From the NCBI GenBank assembly GCA_964017185.1, contig OZ024874.1, positions 49,628,856-49,692,855 of the forward strand: a stretch of 64,000 nt of DNA, given 5' to 3'. Both the position numbers and the translations under genes were made by a program. Positions within the stretch are counted from its first letter, which is position 1, and each line of letters begins with the position of its first letter. Source of the DNA: Rugalucina vietnamica (taxonomy: Eukaryota; Mollusca; Bivalvia; Lucinida; Lucinidae). This document shows positions 49,145-60,182 of the stretch, piece after piece. The notes under the pieces are model-generated. The model saw only the letters and a program-made list of their open reading frames with translations. It had not been told where the DNA came from and did not search any database.

Positions 49145-52100
49145 AGAGGACCAAGGGTCCTGTAGCTCACCTGAGAGGGTTCTAGTTGTTTGCTCCATCA
49201 ATTTTGTATGTGTCTGACAGGTTTCATGAAATTCCGGCCAAGTATTTTTTCAAGATATTAAGGAAACAAAGTGTTATCGGCCAAGCAGTTTCAGAGGAGA
49301 AGATCTTTAAAAAGTGTGTATAGACCACAGACCGGCCAAGGTCAAGAGATGACCTTGACCTAAACTGATTACATACCTTCATCTAATCCATTAGTTCTCT
49401 GCATCTACCACTTTTCAGGTCTCAGGCTGCAATAGTTATCAAAAAATCCATGGTTTTCACTTTTTCCAGTGTAAAAGCCTATGGTTCCAAAATTGACCTT
49501 GCCGTAAAATAGGTCAAGGTCACCCCAAGGTCATCATTTTCGCAAACTACAATGGTCTGGAGTCCCGGATGCTACATACCAAGTTTGGTGGAAACCGGCC
49601 CGCCGGTTCTGGAGAAGAAGATTTTTGAGTGGTTTTTACCATATATGGGCGTGGCGGCCATCTTGGTCATGTGACCAAGATCCCGCGAACAAACTTTTGT
49701 TCCCCCTATCCAAGGATGCTCCACATAAAATTTGGCTTTCATCGGCCATGCAGTTTCAGAGAAGAAGATGTTTGAAATTTTCCCATGTAACCTATGTTTC
49801 CAAAATTTACCTTGACGTAAAATAGGTCAAGATCATCCCAGGGTCATCATTTTCGCAAACTATGATGGGCTGGGGTCCCTGATGATACATACCAAGTTTC
49901 GTGGAAATCGACCCGCCCGGTTCTGGAGAAGAAGATTTTTGAGTTGTTTTTACCATATATGAGCGTGGCGGCCATCTTGGTCATGTGACCCGGTTTTCAC
50001 CAACAAACTTTCGTTCCACATATCCATGGAGGCTCCACATAAAATTTGGCTTTCATCGGCCAAGCGGTTTCAGAGGAGAAGATCTTTGAAAAGTGTGTAT
50101 AGACCACAGACCGGCCAAGGTCAAGAGATGACCTTGACCTAAATTGATTACATACCTTCATCTAATCCATTAGTTCTCTGCATCTACCACTTTTCAGGTC
50201 TCAGGCTGCAATAGTTATCAAAAATCCATGGTTTTCACTTTTTCCAGTGTAAAAGCCTATGTTTCCAAAATTGACCTTGCCGTAAAATAGGTTAAGGTCA
50301 CCCCAAGGTCATCATTTTCGCAAACTACAATGGGCTGGTGTCCCTGATGCTACATACCAAGTTTGGTGGAAATCGGCCCACAAGTTCTGGAGAAGAAGAT
50401 TTTTGAGTGGTTTTTACCAAATATGGGCGTGGCGGCCAGCTTGGTCATGTGATCAAGATCCCGCGAACAAACTTTCGTTCCCCCTACCCAAGGATGCTCC
50501 ATATAAAATTTGGCTTTCATCGGCCATGCAGTTTCAGAGAAGAAGATGTTTGAAATTTTCCAATGTAACCTATGTTTCCAAAATTTACCTTGACGTAAAA
50601 TAGGTCAAGGTCATCCCAGGGTCATCATTTTCGCAAACTATGACGGGCTGGGGTCTCTGATGATACATACCAAGTTTCGTGGAAATCGACCTGCCGGTTC
50701 TGGAGAAGAAGATTTTTTAGTTGTTTTTACCATATATGAGCGTGGCGGACATTTTGGTCATGCGACCCGGTTTTCACTAACAAACTTTCGTTCCACATAT
50801 CCATGGAGGCTCCACATAAAATTTGGCTTTCATCGGCCAAGCAGTTTCAGAGGAGAAGATCTTTAAAAAGTGTGTATAGACCACAGACCGGCCAAGGTCA
50901 AGAGATGACCTTGACCTAAATTGATTACATACCTTCATCTAATCCATTAGTTCTCTGCATCTACCACTTTTCAGGTCTCAGGCTGCAATAGTTATCAAAA
51001 AATCCATGGTTTTCACTTTTTCCAGTGTAAAAGCCTATGTTTCCAAAATTGACCTTGCCGTAAAATAGGTCAAGGTCACCCCAAGGTCATCATTTTCGCA
51101 AACTACAATGGCCTGGAGTCCCGGATGCTACATACCAAGTTTGGTGGAAACCGGCCCACCGGTTCTGGAGAAGAAGATTTTTGAGTGGTTTTTACCATAT
51201 ATGGGCGTGGCGGCCATCTTGGTCATGTGACGAAGATCCCGCGAACAAACTTTCGTTCCCCCTACCCAAGGATGCTCCACATAAAATTTGGCTTTCATCG
51301 GCCATGCAGTTTCAGAGAAGAAGATGTTTGAAATTTTCCCATGTAACCTATGTTTCCAAAATTTACCTTGACGTAAAATAGGTCAAGGTCATCCCAGGGT
51401 CATCATTTTCGCAAACTATGACAGGCTGGGGTCCCTGATGATACATACCAAGTTTCGTGGAAATCAACCCGCCGGTTCTGGAGAAGAAGATTTTTAGTTG
51501 TTTTTACCATATATGAGCGTGGCGGCCATCTTGGTCATGTGACCCGGTTTTCACGAACAAACTTTCGTTCCACATATCCATGGAGGCTCCACATAAAATT
51601 TGGCTTTCATCAGCCAAGCGGTTTCAGAGGAGAAGATCTTTGAAAAGTGTGTATAGTCCACAGACCGGCCAAGGTCAAGAGATGACCTTGACCTAAATTG
51701 ATTACATACCTTCATCTAATCCATTAGTTCTCTGCATCTACCACTTTTCAGGTCTCAGGCTGCAATAGTTATCAAAAAATCCATGGTTTTCACTTTTTCC
51801 AGTGTAAAAGCCTATGTTTCCAAAATTGACCTTGCCGTAAAATAGGTCAAGGTCACCCCAAGGTCATCATTTTCGCAAACTACAATGGGCTGGTGTCCCT
51901 GATGCTACATACCAAGTTTGGTGGAAATCGGCCCACAAGTTCTGGAAAAGAAGATTTTTGAGTGGTTTTTACCAAATATGGGCGTGGCGGCCATCTTGGT
52001 CATGTGACCAAGATCCCGCGAACAAACTTTCGTTCCCCCTACCCAAGGATGCTCCATATAAAATTTGGCTTTCATCGGCCATGCAGTTTCAGAGAAGAAG

Positions 52101-53775
52101 ATGTTTGAAAATTTCCAATGTAACCTATGTTTCCAAAATTTACCTTGACGTAAAATAGGTCAAGGTCATCCCAGGGTCATCATTTTCGCAAACTATGACG
52201 GGCTGGGGTCTCTGATGATACATACCAAGTTTCGTGGAAATCGACCCGCCGGTTCTGGAGAAGAAGATTTTTTAGTTGTTTTTACCATATATGAGCGTGG
52301 CGGCCATTTTGGTCATGTGACCCGGTTTTCACTAATAAACTTTCGTTCCACATATCCATGGAGGCTCCACATAAAATTTGGCTTTCATCGGCCAAGCAGT
52401 TTCAGAGGAGAAGATCTTTAAAAAGTGTGTATAGACCACAGACCGGCCAAGGTCAAGAGATGACCTTGACCTAAATTGATTACATACCTTCATCTAATCC
52501 ATTAGTTCTCTGCATCTACCACTTTTTAGGTCTCAGGCTGCAATAGTTATCAAAAAATCCATGGTTTTCACTTTTTCCAGTGTAAAAGCCTATGTTTCCA
52601 AAATTGACCTTGCCGTAAAATAGGTCAAGGTCACCCCAAGGTCATCATTTTCGCAAACTACAATGGTCTGGAGTCCCGGATGCTACATACCAAGTTTGGT
52701 GGAAACCGGCCCGCCGGTTCTGGAGAAGAAGATTTTTGAGTGGTTTTTACCATATATGGACGTGGCGGCCATCTTGGTTATGTGACCAAGATCCCACGAA
52801 CAAACTTTCGTTCCCCCTACCCAAGGATGCTCCACATAAAATTTGGCTTTCATCGGCCATGCAGTTTCAGAGAAGAAGATGTTTGAAATTTTCCCATGTA
52901 ACCTATGTTTCCAAAATTTACCTTGACGTAAAATAGGTCAAGGTCATCCCAGGGTCATCATTTTCGCAAACTATGACGGGCTGGGGTCCCTGATGATACA
53001 TACCAAGTTTCGTGGAAATCGACCCGCCGGTTCTGGAGAAGAAGATTTTTTAGTTGTTTTTACCATATATGAGCGTGGCGGCCATCTTGGTCATGTGACC
53101 CGGTTTTCACGAACAAACTTTCGTTCCACATATCCATGGAGGCTCCACATAAAATTTGGCTTTCATCAGCCAAGCGGTTTCAGAGGAGAAGATCTTTGAA
53201 AAGTGTGTATAGTCCACAGACCGGCCAAGGTCAAGAGATGACCTTGACCTAAATTGATTACATACCTTCATCTAATCCATTAGTTCTCTGCATCTACCAC
53301 TTTTCAGATCTCAGGCTGCAATAGTTATAAAAAAATCCATGGTTTTCACTTTTTCCAGGGTAAAAGCCTATGTTTCCAAAATTGACCTTGCCGTAAAATA
53401 GGTCAAGGTCACCCAAAGGTCATCATTTTCGCAAACTACGATGGGCTGGAGTCCCCGATGCTACATACCAAGTTTGGTGGAATTCGGCTCGCCGGTTCTG
53501 GAGAAGAAGATTTTTGAGTGGTTTTTACCATATATGGGCGTGGCGGCCATCTTGGTCATGTGACCAAGATCCTGCGAACAAACTTTCGTTCCCCCTACCC
53601 AAGGATGCTCCACATAAAATTTGGCTTTCATCGGCCAAGCGGTTTCAGAGAAGAAGATGTTTGAAATTGTGGACGACGGACGGACGACGGACGCCGGACG
53701 ACGGACGACGGACGGACGCCGGAACATTTGTATACTATAAGCTCACCTTGTGAGCCTTCGGCTCAGGTTAGCTAA
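49145..53775 (+). mobile_element. Pearl-like element D with 778-bp higher-order repeats
   Basis: The 5' tag is AGAGGACCAAGGGTCC then TGTAGCTCACCTGAG. About five and a half units of 778 bp follow (matching frames begin at 49625, 50403, 51181, 51958, 52736, 53514). They contain AATAGGTCAAGGTCA, ACCAAGTTTGGTGGAAA and GGTTCTGGAGAAGAAGATTT. A GGACGACGGACGG tract (53671-53720) and the 3' hairpin AAGCTCACCTTGTGAGCC / GGCTCAGG complete it. Same class as elements B and C. The repeated short ORFs are not genes. Confidence 0.8.
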
Positions 53776-54108
53776 TGATGAAACAAGTCTTATCTACAGG
53801 TGGCAACATGCAGATATCAAACATAAATTATGCAAATGATATGCTGTTACTGATTAACAGATTTTACAGCTTTAATTAGCAGGTGCTCAGAACCTACAAC
53901 AGCAATTAAAATAAATGAATATATGCTGTTATGATTTTAATATCCTAAAAAGAGTTGAACATTACGAAAACATGCCCATGCAATATAGAGAGATTTTTTA
54001 ACTTGTAAAAAATGAAAATTTTCAGTAAAATGTTTTTTGCTATCTTTCTTATTTTTGCTCAAAACATAGATTGTGGGTACACGTTAGAACCGCCTAGCCA
54101 AGTACCCA

Positions 54109-55441
54109 GATAGCAATTATCATTGGGCCAACATTGCATATTGATTGGGTAATTGGCGTTTGGTTGCGGTCGCATGTACATGATTGGGCCAATGTTGGTG
54201 CAGTATTGCATTCACATGCAGTATTTGCCGACGTTGGCCCAATTTTGGCAAACGATCTGTTACTGCATTACTGCAACGGATCATGAAAGTGATTTTCTTT
54301 CACAGAAACAAGAATGGCCCAATATTTGTTAGCCATGGTAATAAACGACGCACTTATACCCACCAGGCACACGTTGATGTTGTGTGCATTCTGGGATAGA
54401 AACAGTTTTTTGTATAGTTTAGTATTTAAGATGACATTAATGCATAATAGTTTAAGTTCGAATTGACATATATTAAGGAAAGTGTTAACTATAGTGACCA
54501 TGTATGGCAAGGCTCTTACAAAGGAGCCTCAACTTGTCGTGTACACTTTTCGTTGGCCGATGGTTGGCATATCATTGGCCTATTCGTAAATGATTAAATA
54601 CTGACGGTGTTAATTTGTAATCGATTAATTGTCTTTAAATTTTATTCAATAAAGAGACTAAATAAACAGTCCGGTTTCCTCATAGTTTCAATTTATATAT
54701 CAATCATAAATAATTATTTTGATTTATATGTAAATCAACATCAATGCTTTTAAAACCATTATCTTAATTAGCAGAACTTTACTTCCTTGACCAGGCCATT
54801 TAAATTTACTGTATATCAATTTGTAAATATTTAGTAAGCAATGGGAGCAAAATTGAAGTTAACACCTTTTTCGATCACTATCTTATTAAAGGCAGTTGCG
54901 TAAACATAATTGATTTCATATAATATACTTCATTGTTTTATATACTTCGTTGCAACAAAGAGATTTTAGTTTTAACATGTATTTCTTTAACAGCTATTCC
55001 TTTGTGAGCTAAAATACATGCGTTAAAATGTTGCATAAATGAGGCTCGTTTATGTTTTTGTCATGGTGCTGTATTTATTCTTTTGTTTTCAGAAGACCAG
55101 TCGTCAAAGTAATCCAGCACAGAGAAAACGAAAAATGAAGAGTTTACATTCTCTAAAGACAAGAGACCAAGCTCGACTGTCACCATGGTGCTTCAGATCA
55201 AGAAACAGTTCCGAGTGGACATATGCAATAGAAATACATCGTCGATAGCTTGTAATGAGCACATTCAAACAGTGATGGGCCAACAAAAAATGCAAAACCT
55301 CAGTATTGGCCCAATGTCGAATCAATGTTATGGGCCAAAGATGGGACGATGAGCAAACGCTACGTTGGCCCATTCAAGATTTACAACCATGGGCCAATCT
55401 TCCGGCGTCCGAGGGCCAATGTATACGTGCTATCTGGGTAC
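54109..55441. mobile_element. 1.3-kb DNA element with TIR TACCCAGATAGCA
   Basis: The left end TACCCAGATAGCAATTAT and the inverted right end (complement TACCCAGATAGCACGTAT). Near both ends occur many copies of TTGGGCCAA-type words (GGGCCAATGTTGG, ATGGGCCAATCTTCC). Non-coding interior. Ends with TA, consistent with insertion at TA but not proven. Confidence 0.75.
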
Positions 55442-55469
55442 CCACAACCCAATGAGTACCCACAATCTA

Positions 55470-56053
55470 AAGGGTGTTAAGAAAGTTTGTTCCGCGCAAA
55501 AATTGTTTTCCTACTACATGTAGTTTAATTCTAATGCTTCAAAGCTGAAAGATCACATTATCAGACTTTAATTTGGATGTATGTGAAAAGACCAAAGAAA
55601 ATATGTTTTAAATCAGATACCTGATCATGAAAAAAGTGGCCCTCAAACACTGGCACCCATTTTCTGACCCTTGAACTTTTACACAAAAATGGGGGTATAC
55701 TAAGCTTGTAAATATCTTTGCCGTGCCAAGGCCGATGCGTAAAAATCATCTATGATTAAATGAATAAAGCCTAAATGAACTACTTATTCGCTATTAATAA
55801 TAGTTCTGTGATATCTTCAATTATAAACCTGTAAAGAAAACTCAAATGTCAAAGTTTTCACTTTTTTTTTTCAAGAAAGTCAAATTATTCCAAAATTTGT
55901 GAAATACAGTGTCCTTTGAAAAGATACATCTGAGAAGCAACTGGACGTAGACAGCATTTCATCTGCTATATTGTATCTGAGAATGGAACAGATTCATGGA
56001 AAATGCTTTCAAATCATGTGGTAAAGTGCGGAACGAACTTTCTTAACACCCTT
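55470..56053. mobile_element. 584-bp MITE, TIR AAGGGTGTTAAGAAAGTT, TA target duplication
   Basis: The left end AAGGGTGTTAAGAAAGTTTG is mirrored at the right end with one mismatch, extending through GTTCCGC. TA lies outside both ends, and the host MITE word AATCTATGTTTT is split exactly after its TA. That is what a Tc1/mariner-type insertion would give. Confidence 0.85.
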
Positions 56054-56214
56054 TATGTTTTGGAGCAAAAATAAGAAAAATAGGTATACCCCTGCATAAT
56101 GTTCATAAAGAATGTAGTAAATCCCAGAAAAATAAATCACAGAATAAGTTAATATTGAAAATCTGTAGGTTTATAACAAGGTGGATAATTTTCATAAAAT
56201 TGTTGTTATACTGT

Positions 56215-56385
56215 CACTTATCATTAATTTTCACCAATTAAACCCAAATAGAGACCAGATGTTATGTCTGGTCATCACTTTACCTGGTCAGCATTTTAGT
56301 CACTTTGGCCAGCTTTTGGTTTGGTCAGCAGTCAGCAAGTCAACAGGTAAAAGTCAGCGTTTTAGTCAGACCCCATTCTGGGTCT
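56215..56385. repeat. GACCAGATGTTATGTCTGGTC repeat, copy 2 (inverted)
   Basis: Reverse-complement relative of 43495-43670, including CCAATTAAACCCAAATAGAG and GGTCAGCATTTTAGTCAC. Confidence 0.65.
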
Positions 56386-56439
56386 CATATGTACATAGCA
56401 TATGGATTTGCCTCGAAATAACCCATATAAAACCCATAT

Positions 56440-56700
56440 GTTTTATCCAAGAGGATTACGGTGCCAAGATTAGTTGTGCTCTGGTCAATGGAGATTCTGT
56501 CATCCGCCATAATGATGGGCGTAGATTCGCTGTTCACTCTTCTTTCAAAAGAGTAACAAAGAGTACTGCTCTTGTCATGATTTACACAATACCTTTCTCT
56601 ACATAATGTTAATGTCCATATTTTTATTTGTTGTGCAAAATAGCTCCTGAATCTGAATCTGAATAGTTTACTGGTGACACGCCAAATGACATTATTTCAC
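56440..56700 (+). other. Unidentified sequence with (GAATCT)n-like tail
   Basis: An open stretch reading AKISCALVNGDSVIRHNDG, then CTGAATCTGAATCTGAATAG (56644 on). Such short tandem tails end many CR1/L2-type retrotransposons, so this may be the 3' end of a truncated LINE. No protein motif confirms it. Confidence 0.3.
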
Positions 56701-56809
56701 CAGGGGGTTCGGATGGGGGAGAAATTAGTCCCTTGAACGCACGAGTGAAGCGAACTTGGACACACAGAATAGAACACACACACTCCTACTCACCATGCAG
56801 GGCCATGTT

Positions 56810-57440
56810 GTTGTTGTTGTTGTTGTTGTATAGTTTCCTCTAAGAATGGAACACCTCTTCACAGAGTAGAATAAAGTTTATAACGTTTAAAAAGATGCAG
56901 ATGCCACCACACTTTTTGTGAAGTCTAATATTCCACAACTTATTTACAGTAAAACAGCTTAAAAGCCTTGTATATATACAACTCTGTAAAACTTCTCAAA
57001 TGTCTCTTTAGGACAAGCCAGCTGGGTCAGTCAGTGGACAGTCTTACAGCTGATGATTAGTTATCGGTGCCAGCTTTTTATAACGTTCACAATGAAGTGA
57101 AAAACATAGTCTTATACAGTGATACTCTAATGTGATGGCTTTGTCTGACTGGTTATCATACTTGATTATCGACTGAGAGTCCAATATCATTCACATCAAC
57201 ATATCATTGTCACTGACGGACAAAAACTATCACAAATGTCTCTGATCTCATTTAGGAGTACTGGTACCCGTATATGTGAGAGCGCCACACAATCAAGGAT
57301 AAGATATTCCATGGTTTCATCAACATTCCCACACATGAGGCAGGTCGGATCTATTTTATTCTGGATGAATGATGCTTGATTCACTTGGAGTATGTAGGTC
57401 CCAGTTACGGCTTTGAGTTTAAGCCGTATTCTTGGTACTT
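56810..57440 (-). mobile_element. 5'-truncated relative of the LINE at 43681
   Basis: The minus-strand translation LKAVTGTYILQVNQASFIQN and then PTCLMCGNVDETMEYLILDC parallels the LINE ORF2 C-terminus (LKARVLTGTYTLQSNRAVFN / CKLCEQCPETRQHFLTEC). The frame is open from about 57440 to 57196. The 3' UTR ends at a (CAA)n tail (56810-56828). Confidence 0.75.
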
Positions 57441-58620
57441 CCTGGTACTTCCTGGTTGCGAAATCTCACTACGCTTTATTACACATGTTCCATATCACTT
57501 CGTTGCGATCCCAGTTGGTTGATCACAGGTGAATCTAACCGCCAATAATTGCAACTTTTTCAAGATAAATCAAGAATAATATACTTAACCGGTTCGTTAC
57601 TGACATGTTTATAATGTGCTTTTAGAAAAATAAATCCATCCTATTTGTCCGTTTTTTGCGGTTTTATTCCCTTTTAAAAACTTCTGGCTGTCATTCTTTC
57701 AGTGCACTAAATCGTCCTTATATGTTCGTAGGTTTACGCCGATAATTGACTTCCGACCGTTTCCATATATGGAAAGTTAATTGATCAATTAATATTTAAT
57801 TGATCGATTAGTATAATACAGCGCGTGTTGCAACGTCACGATGACGTCAATCGCCGCGCGGCATAATCAAAATGGCTGACCTGATTGACGTCATTTGTAG
57901 AAATACGTACATATCATTGGACAAGGCCAAATCGTGACCTTTCAACTAGAATAAATTAATTTTTGACGCCAGTTTCCCTAACGTCGGCATATGTGTTCGG
58001 CTCGTTCAGGAAACGGCCCCACACGAGTGAACACGATTGACAATTAAACAGCTGAAAAATGAATCTGTTAAAAAAGAAGACGCAGAATTTTGAGAAGAAA
58101 ACTTGATTGTAAGAAAGTTAAATGTGTGTTTCATCAAATAGCCAAGTGTCGGTGAGCATTTCTTTGTATTAACGATGGGATTCTAGATCATTCTAGGTGG
58201 AACAATCGATGTATAAAACGGCTTATTCTCGCCATTTTGCTTTGCGGATTGGCACGATTCGGAATGGATGACGAGTCACTTCGGCCCATGGAGATTGTAC
58301 ACATCAGCTGAGTTGTACGAGTCTAGGAACATCCATGTTGTCGACTAAACTGTATTGTATTGCATAGAGTATGCCATTGTTGGCACACATCGTTTAACCC
58401 ACGAGTACGGGTAACCCTTCACCTAAACCATCACAACTTCACAGCGACAGGATGAAATATCCGACACGAATACACTGATAACCCTAACACATATTTGAAT
58501 CCTGCAATGCGGATTTCCCTCCAAGGACCGGGTCCAGACTTTGACTTGTACCTGCCCTAAACGTATCACTTTTGTGATACAACCCGGTAGACTAACATAC
58601 AGTTAGTCTAATTGAGGCTG
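57441..58620. other. Intergenic region with a CRE-containing GC-rich patch
   Basis: Mostly unassigned. At 57842-57849 and 57886-57893 there are two perfect TGACGTCA sites around AATCGCCGCGCGGCAT and AAAATGGCTGACCTG. This could be a promoter or a repeat palindrome. The ATG there opens only about 17 codons. TTAATTGATCAATTAA-type palindromes lie near 57777-57812. Confidence 0.35.
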
Positions 58621-59450
58621 TTGACGCGAGAAAAATGTTTATAAAAATAGTAATAAAATGTCATTTTTGAATTTCTCCTTGCTGTATATTCAATTAACTT
58701 TTTTTTCTTCAAATTTCAAGAGAATTTTTCAAGGTTAATTGAGAATTTATATTTAAAACAATCAATTCAAATAATCAGAGTATTGCCATTTCAATATGCT
58801 AAAAGGGGCAAAATATAAAAAATGCCCCCATTTTCCCCAGAATGGCAGGAGCGAAAAAATAATGTTATTTACACGATTATGGGACAGGATTGAAACATTA
58901 TATGAACCACTGGTGGCAATCTGAGACTAAGAGTAAATCACCCTCTGCATGATTCTAAGAAAGGCAGCTACTTAAAGGGTGCAGCGGTGCAGGAGATAGA
59001 AACTTTGATGTTATTGAGTACGAATTCCAGGTAAACAGTTCCCTGGTTTCATAAAGTCAATGGAAAGTGGAGTGAACGTCATACTTGTAAAAGCTATTAC
59101 CTATTTCCTATATACACTCCTACATCCATCGCCAGTTTTCAGAGTTTTTTCCTGTTTTTTCTAATCTTTAAGGCTGTCACAATAAATTCTTATAAAGAAG
59201 ATAACTGCTTTACTGCAGTGAGAAAACGAGATAAAGTGCTTGAATCTGGCCACCTGTTTGTTTCAAGAATTAGATGAAATATGCCATTAACTTCTAATTT
59301 GCTCTTTGTCTCAATATTAGACAATGGACACAGTGTCTGCTCAGACTAAATGAAACACTGATCTGAGTCTATAAAGATATTAAGGTGTCATTTTCCCATA
59401 TTGAGACTTTCAGTTTATATGCATGTGCATACTTTCTGCATTTTCACCAA
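58620..59450. other. Intergenic sequence without recognised features
   Basis: AT-rich. No coding frame, RNA or repeat family recognised. Confidence 0.4.
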
Positions 59451-59454
59451 ACTA

Positions 59455-60085
59455 TTTTAGGTACTCACATGTTGAGTACCCACTGGCAATTACTGAGCAC
59501 ACAGAGTGTGAAATTCTTTAATTTATAAATACACATTGTACATACAAATAACTTGAACACCCATTCCATGAGAACCCCAAGACCACAATAGTTTCATACG
59601 AACAGTTTCGGTCTTGAATCATATTTTAGGACCCAGCTTATTCTGAATACCCACAATTTTGTGTGATTGAATTTTGTGAACATTCTTACAGTGAAGACCA
59701 ACATAACTTGCCCATGCTTTTTGTAACAAGACAATATAGTTCTAACATTTTCAATACCCCAAAATATTTACATGCACTTTTGAATACCCACTTATTTTGA
59801 AGACTCATAAATATTTCGAGTGCAGCAACTTTATGTAATAACATCTTGCTAAAATATCTATATCTTCTAATTGCCACCAATTTTCAGGGCCTACAAAATT
59901 TGATCATCCACTCTTTTGAATACCCACAAATTTTGAGTACCAACAAAGTTGAAGACCACAAAATTTACCTTCCCAAAATTTGAGAAAATAAAGTATAAAA
60001 AAGCTTAAAGAAGTGCTCCCAAATTTTAAATACCCACAATTGTGAGTAACCATATACATTAGTACCCACAGACTTGAAATATGAA
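59455..60085. repeat. Degenerate repeat of GAGTACCCACAATTTTG words
   Basis: Loosely spaced variants include TGAGTACCCACTGGC, GAATACCCACAATTTTG, GAATACCCACTTATTTTG, GAATACCCACAAATTTTGAG and AAATACCCACAATTGTGAG. They recur about every 50-120 bp. The unit is too decayed to define a period. Confidence 0.55.
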
Positions 60086-60182
60086 ATTTGTAACACAAAA
60101 TGGTCAAAGGTAAAAGAAAAAAATCTGAAACCTCTAGAAATCTGATATCGTACACCTGGAGACTGTTGCTCTTGTTATTTTC

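Larger units (their letters stand above)
53961..56098. mobile_element. Family W MITE with two nested insertions
   Basis: The left part (TTACGAAAACATGCCCATGC to TTAGAACCGCC) stops near 54105. The middle fragment ACCCACAATCTA resumes at about 55440. The right part (TATGTTTTGGAGC to ATACCCCTGCATA) is at 56054-56098. Removing the two insertions restores the family order. Confidence 0.75.

Noticed and set aside
49625-53753. Repeated ORFs beginning MSGFYHIWAWRPSWSCDQDP.
   Set aside because: They recur every 778 bp with the higher-order repeat of element D; not protein genes.
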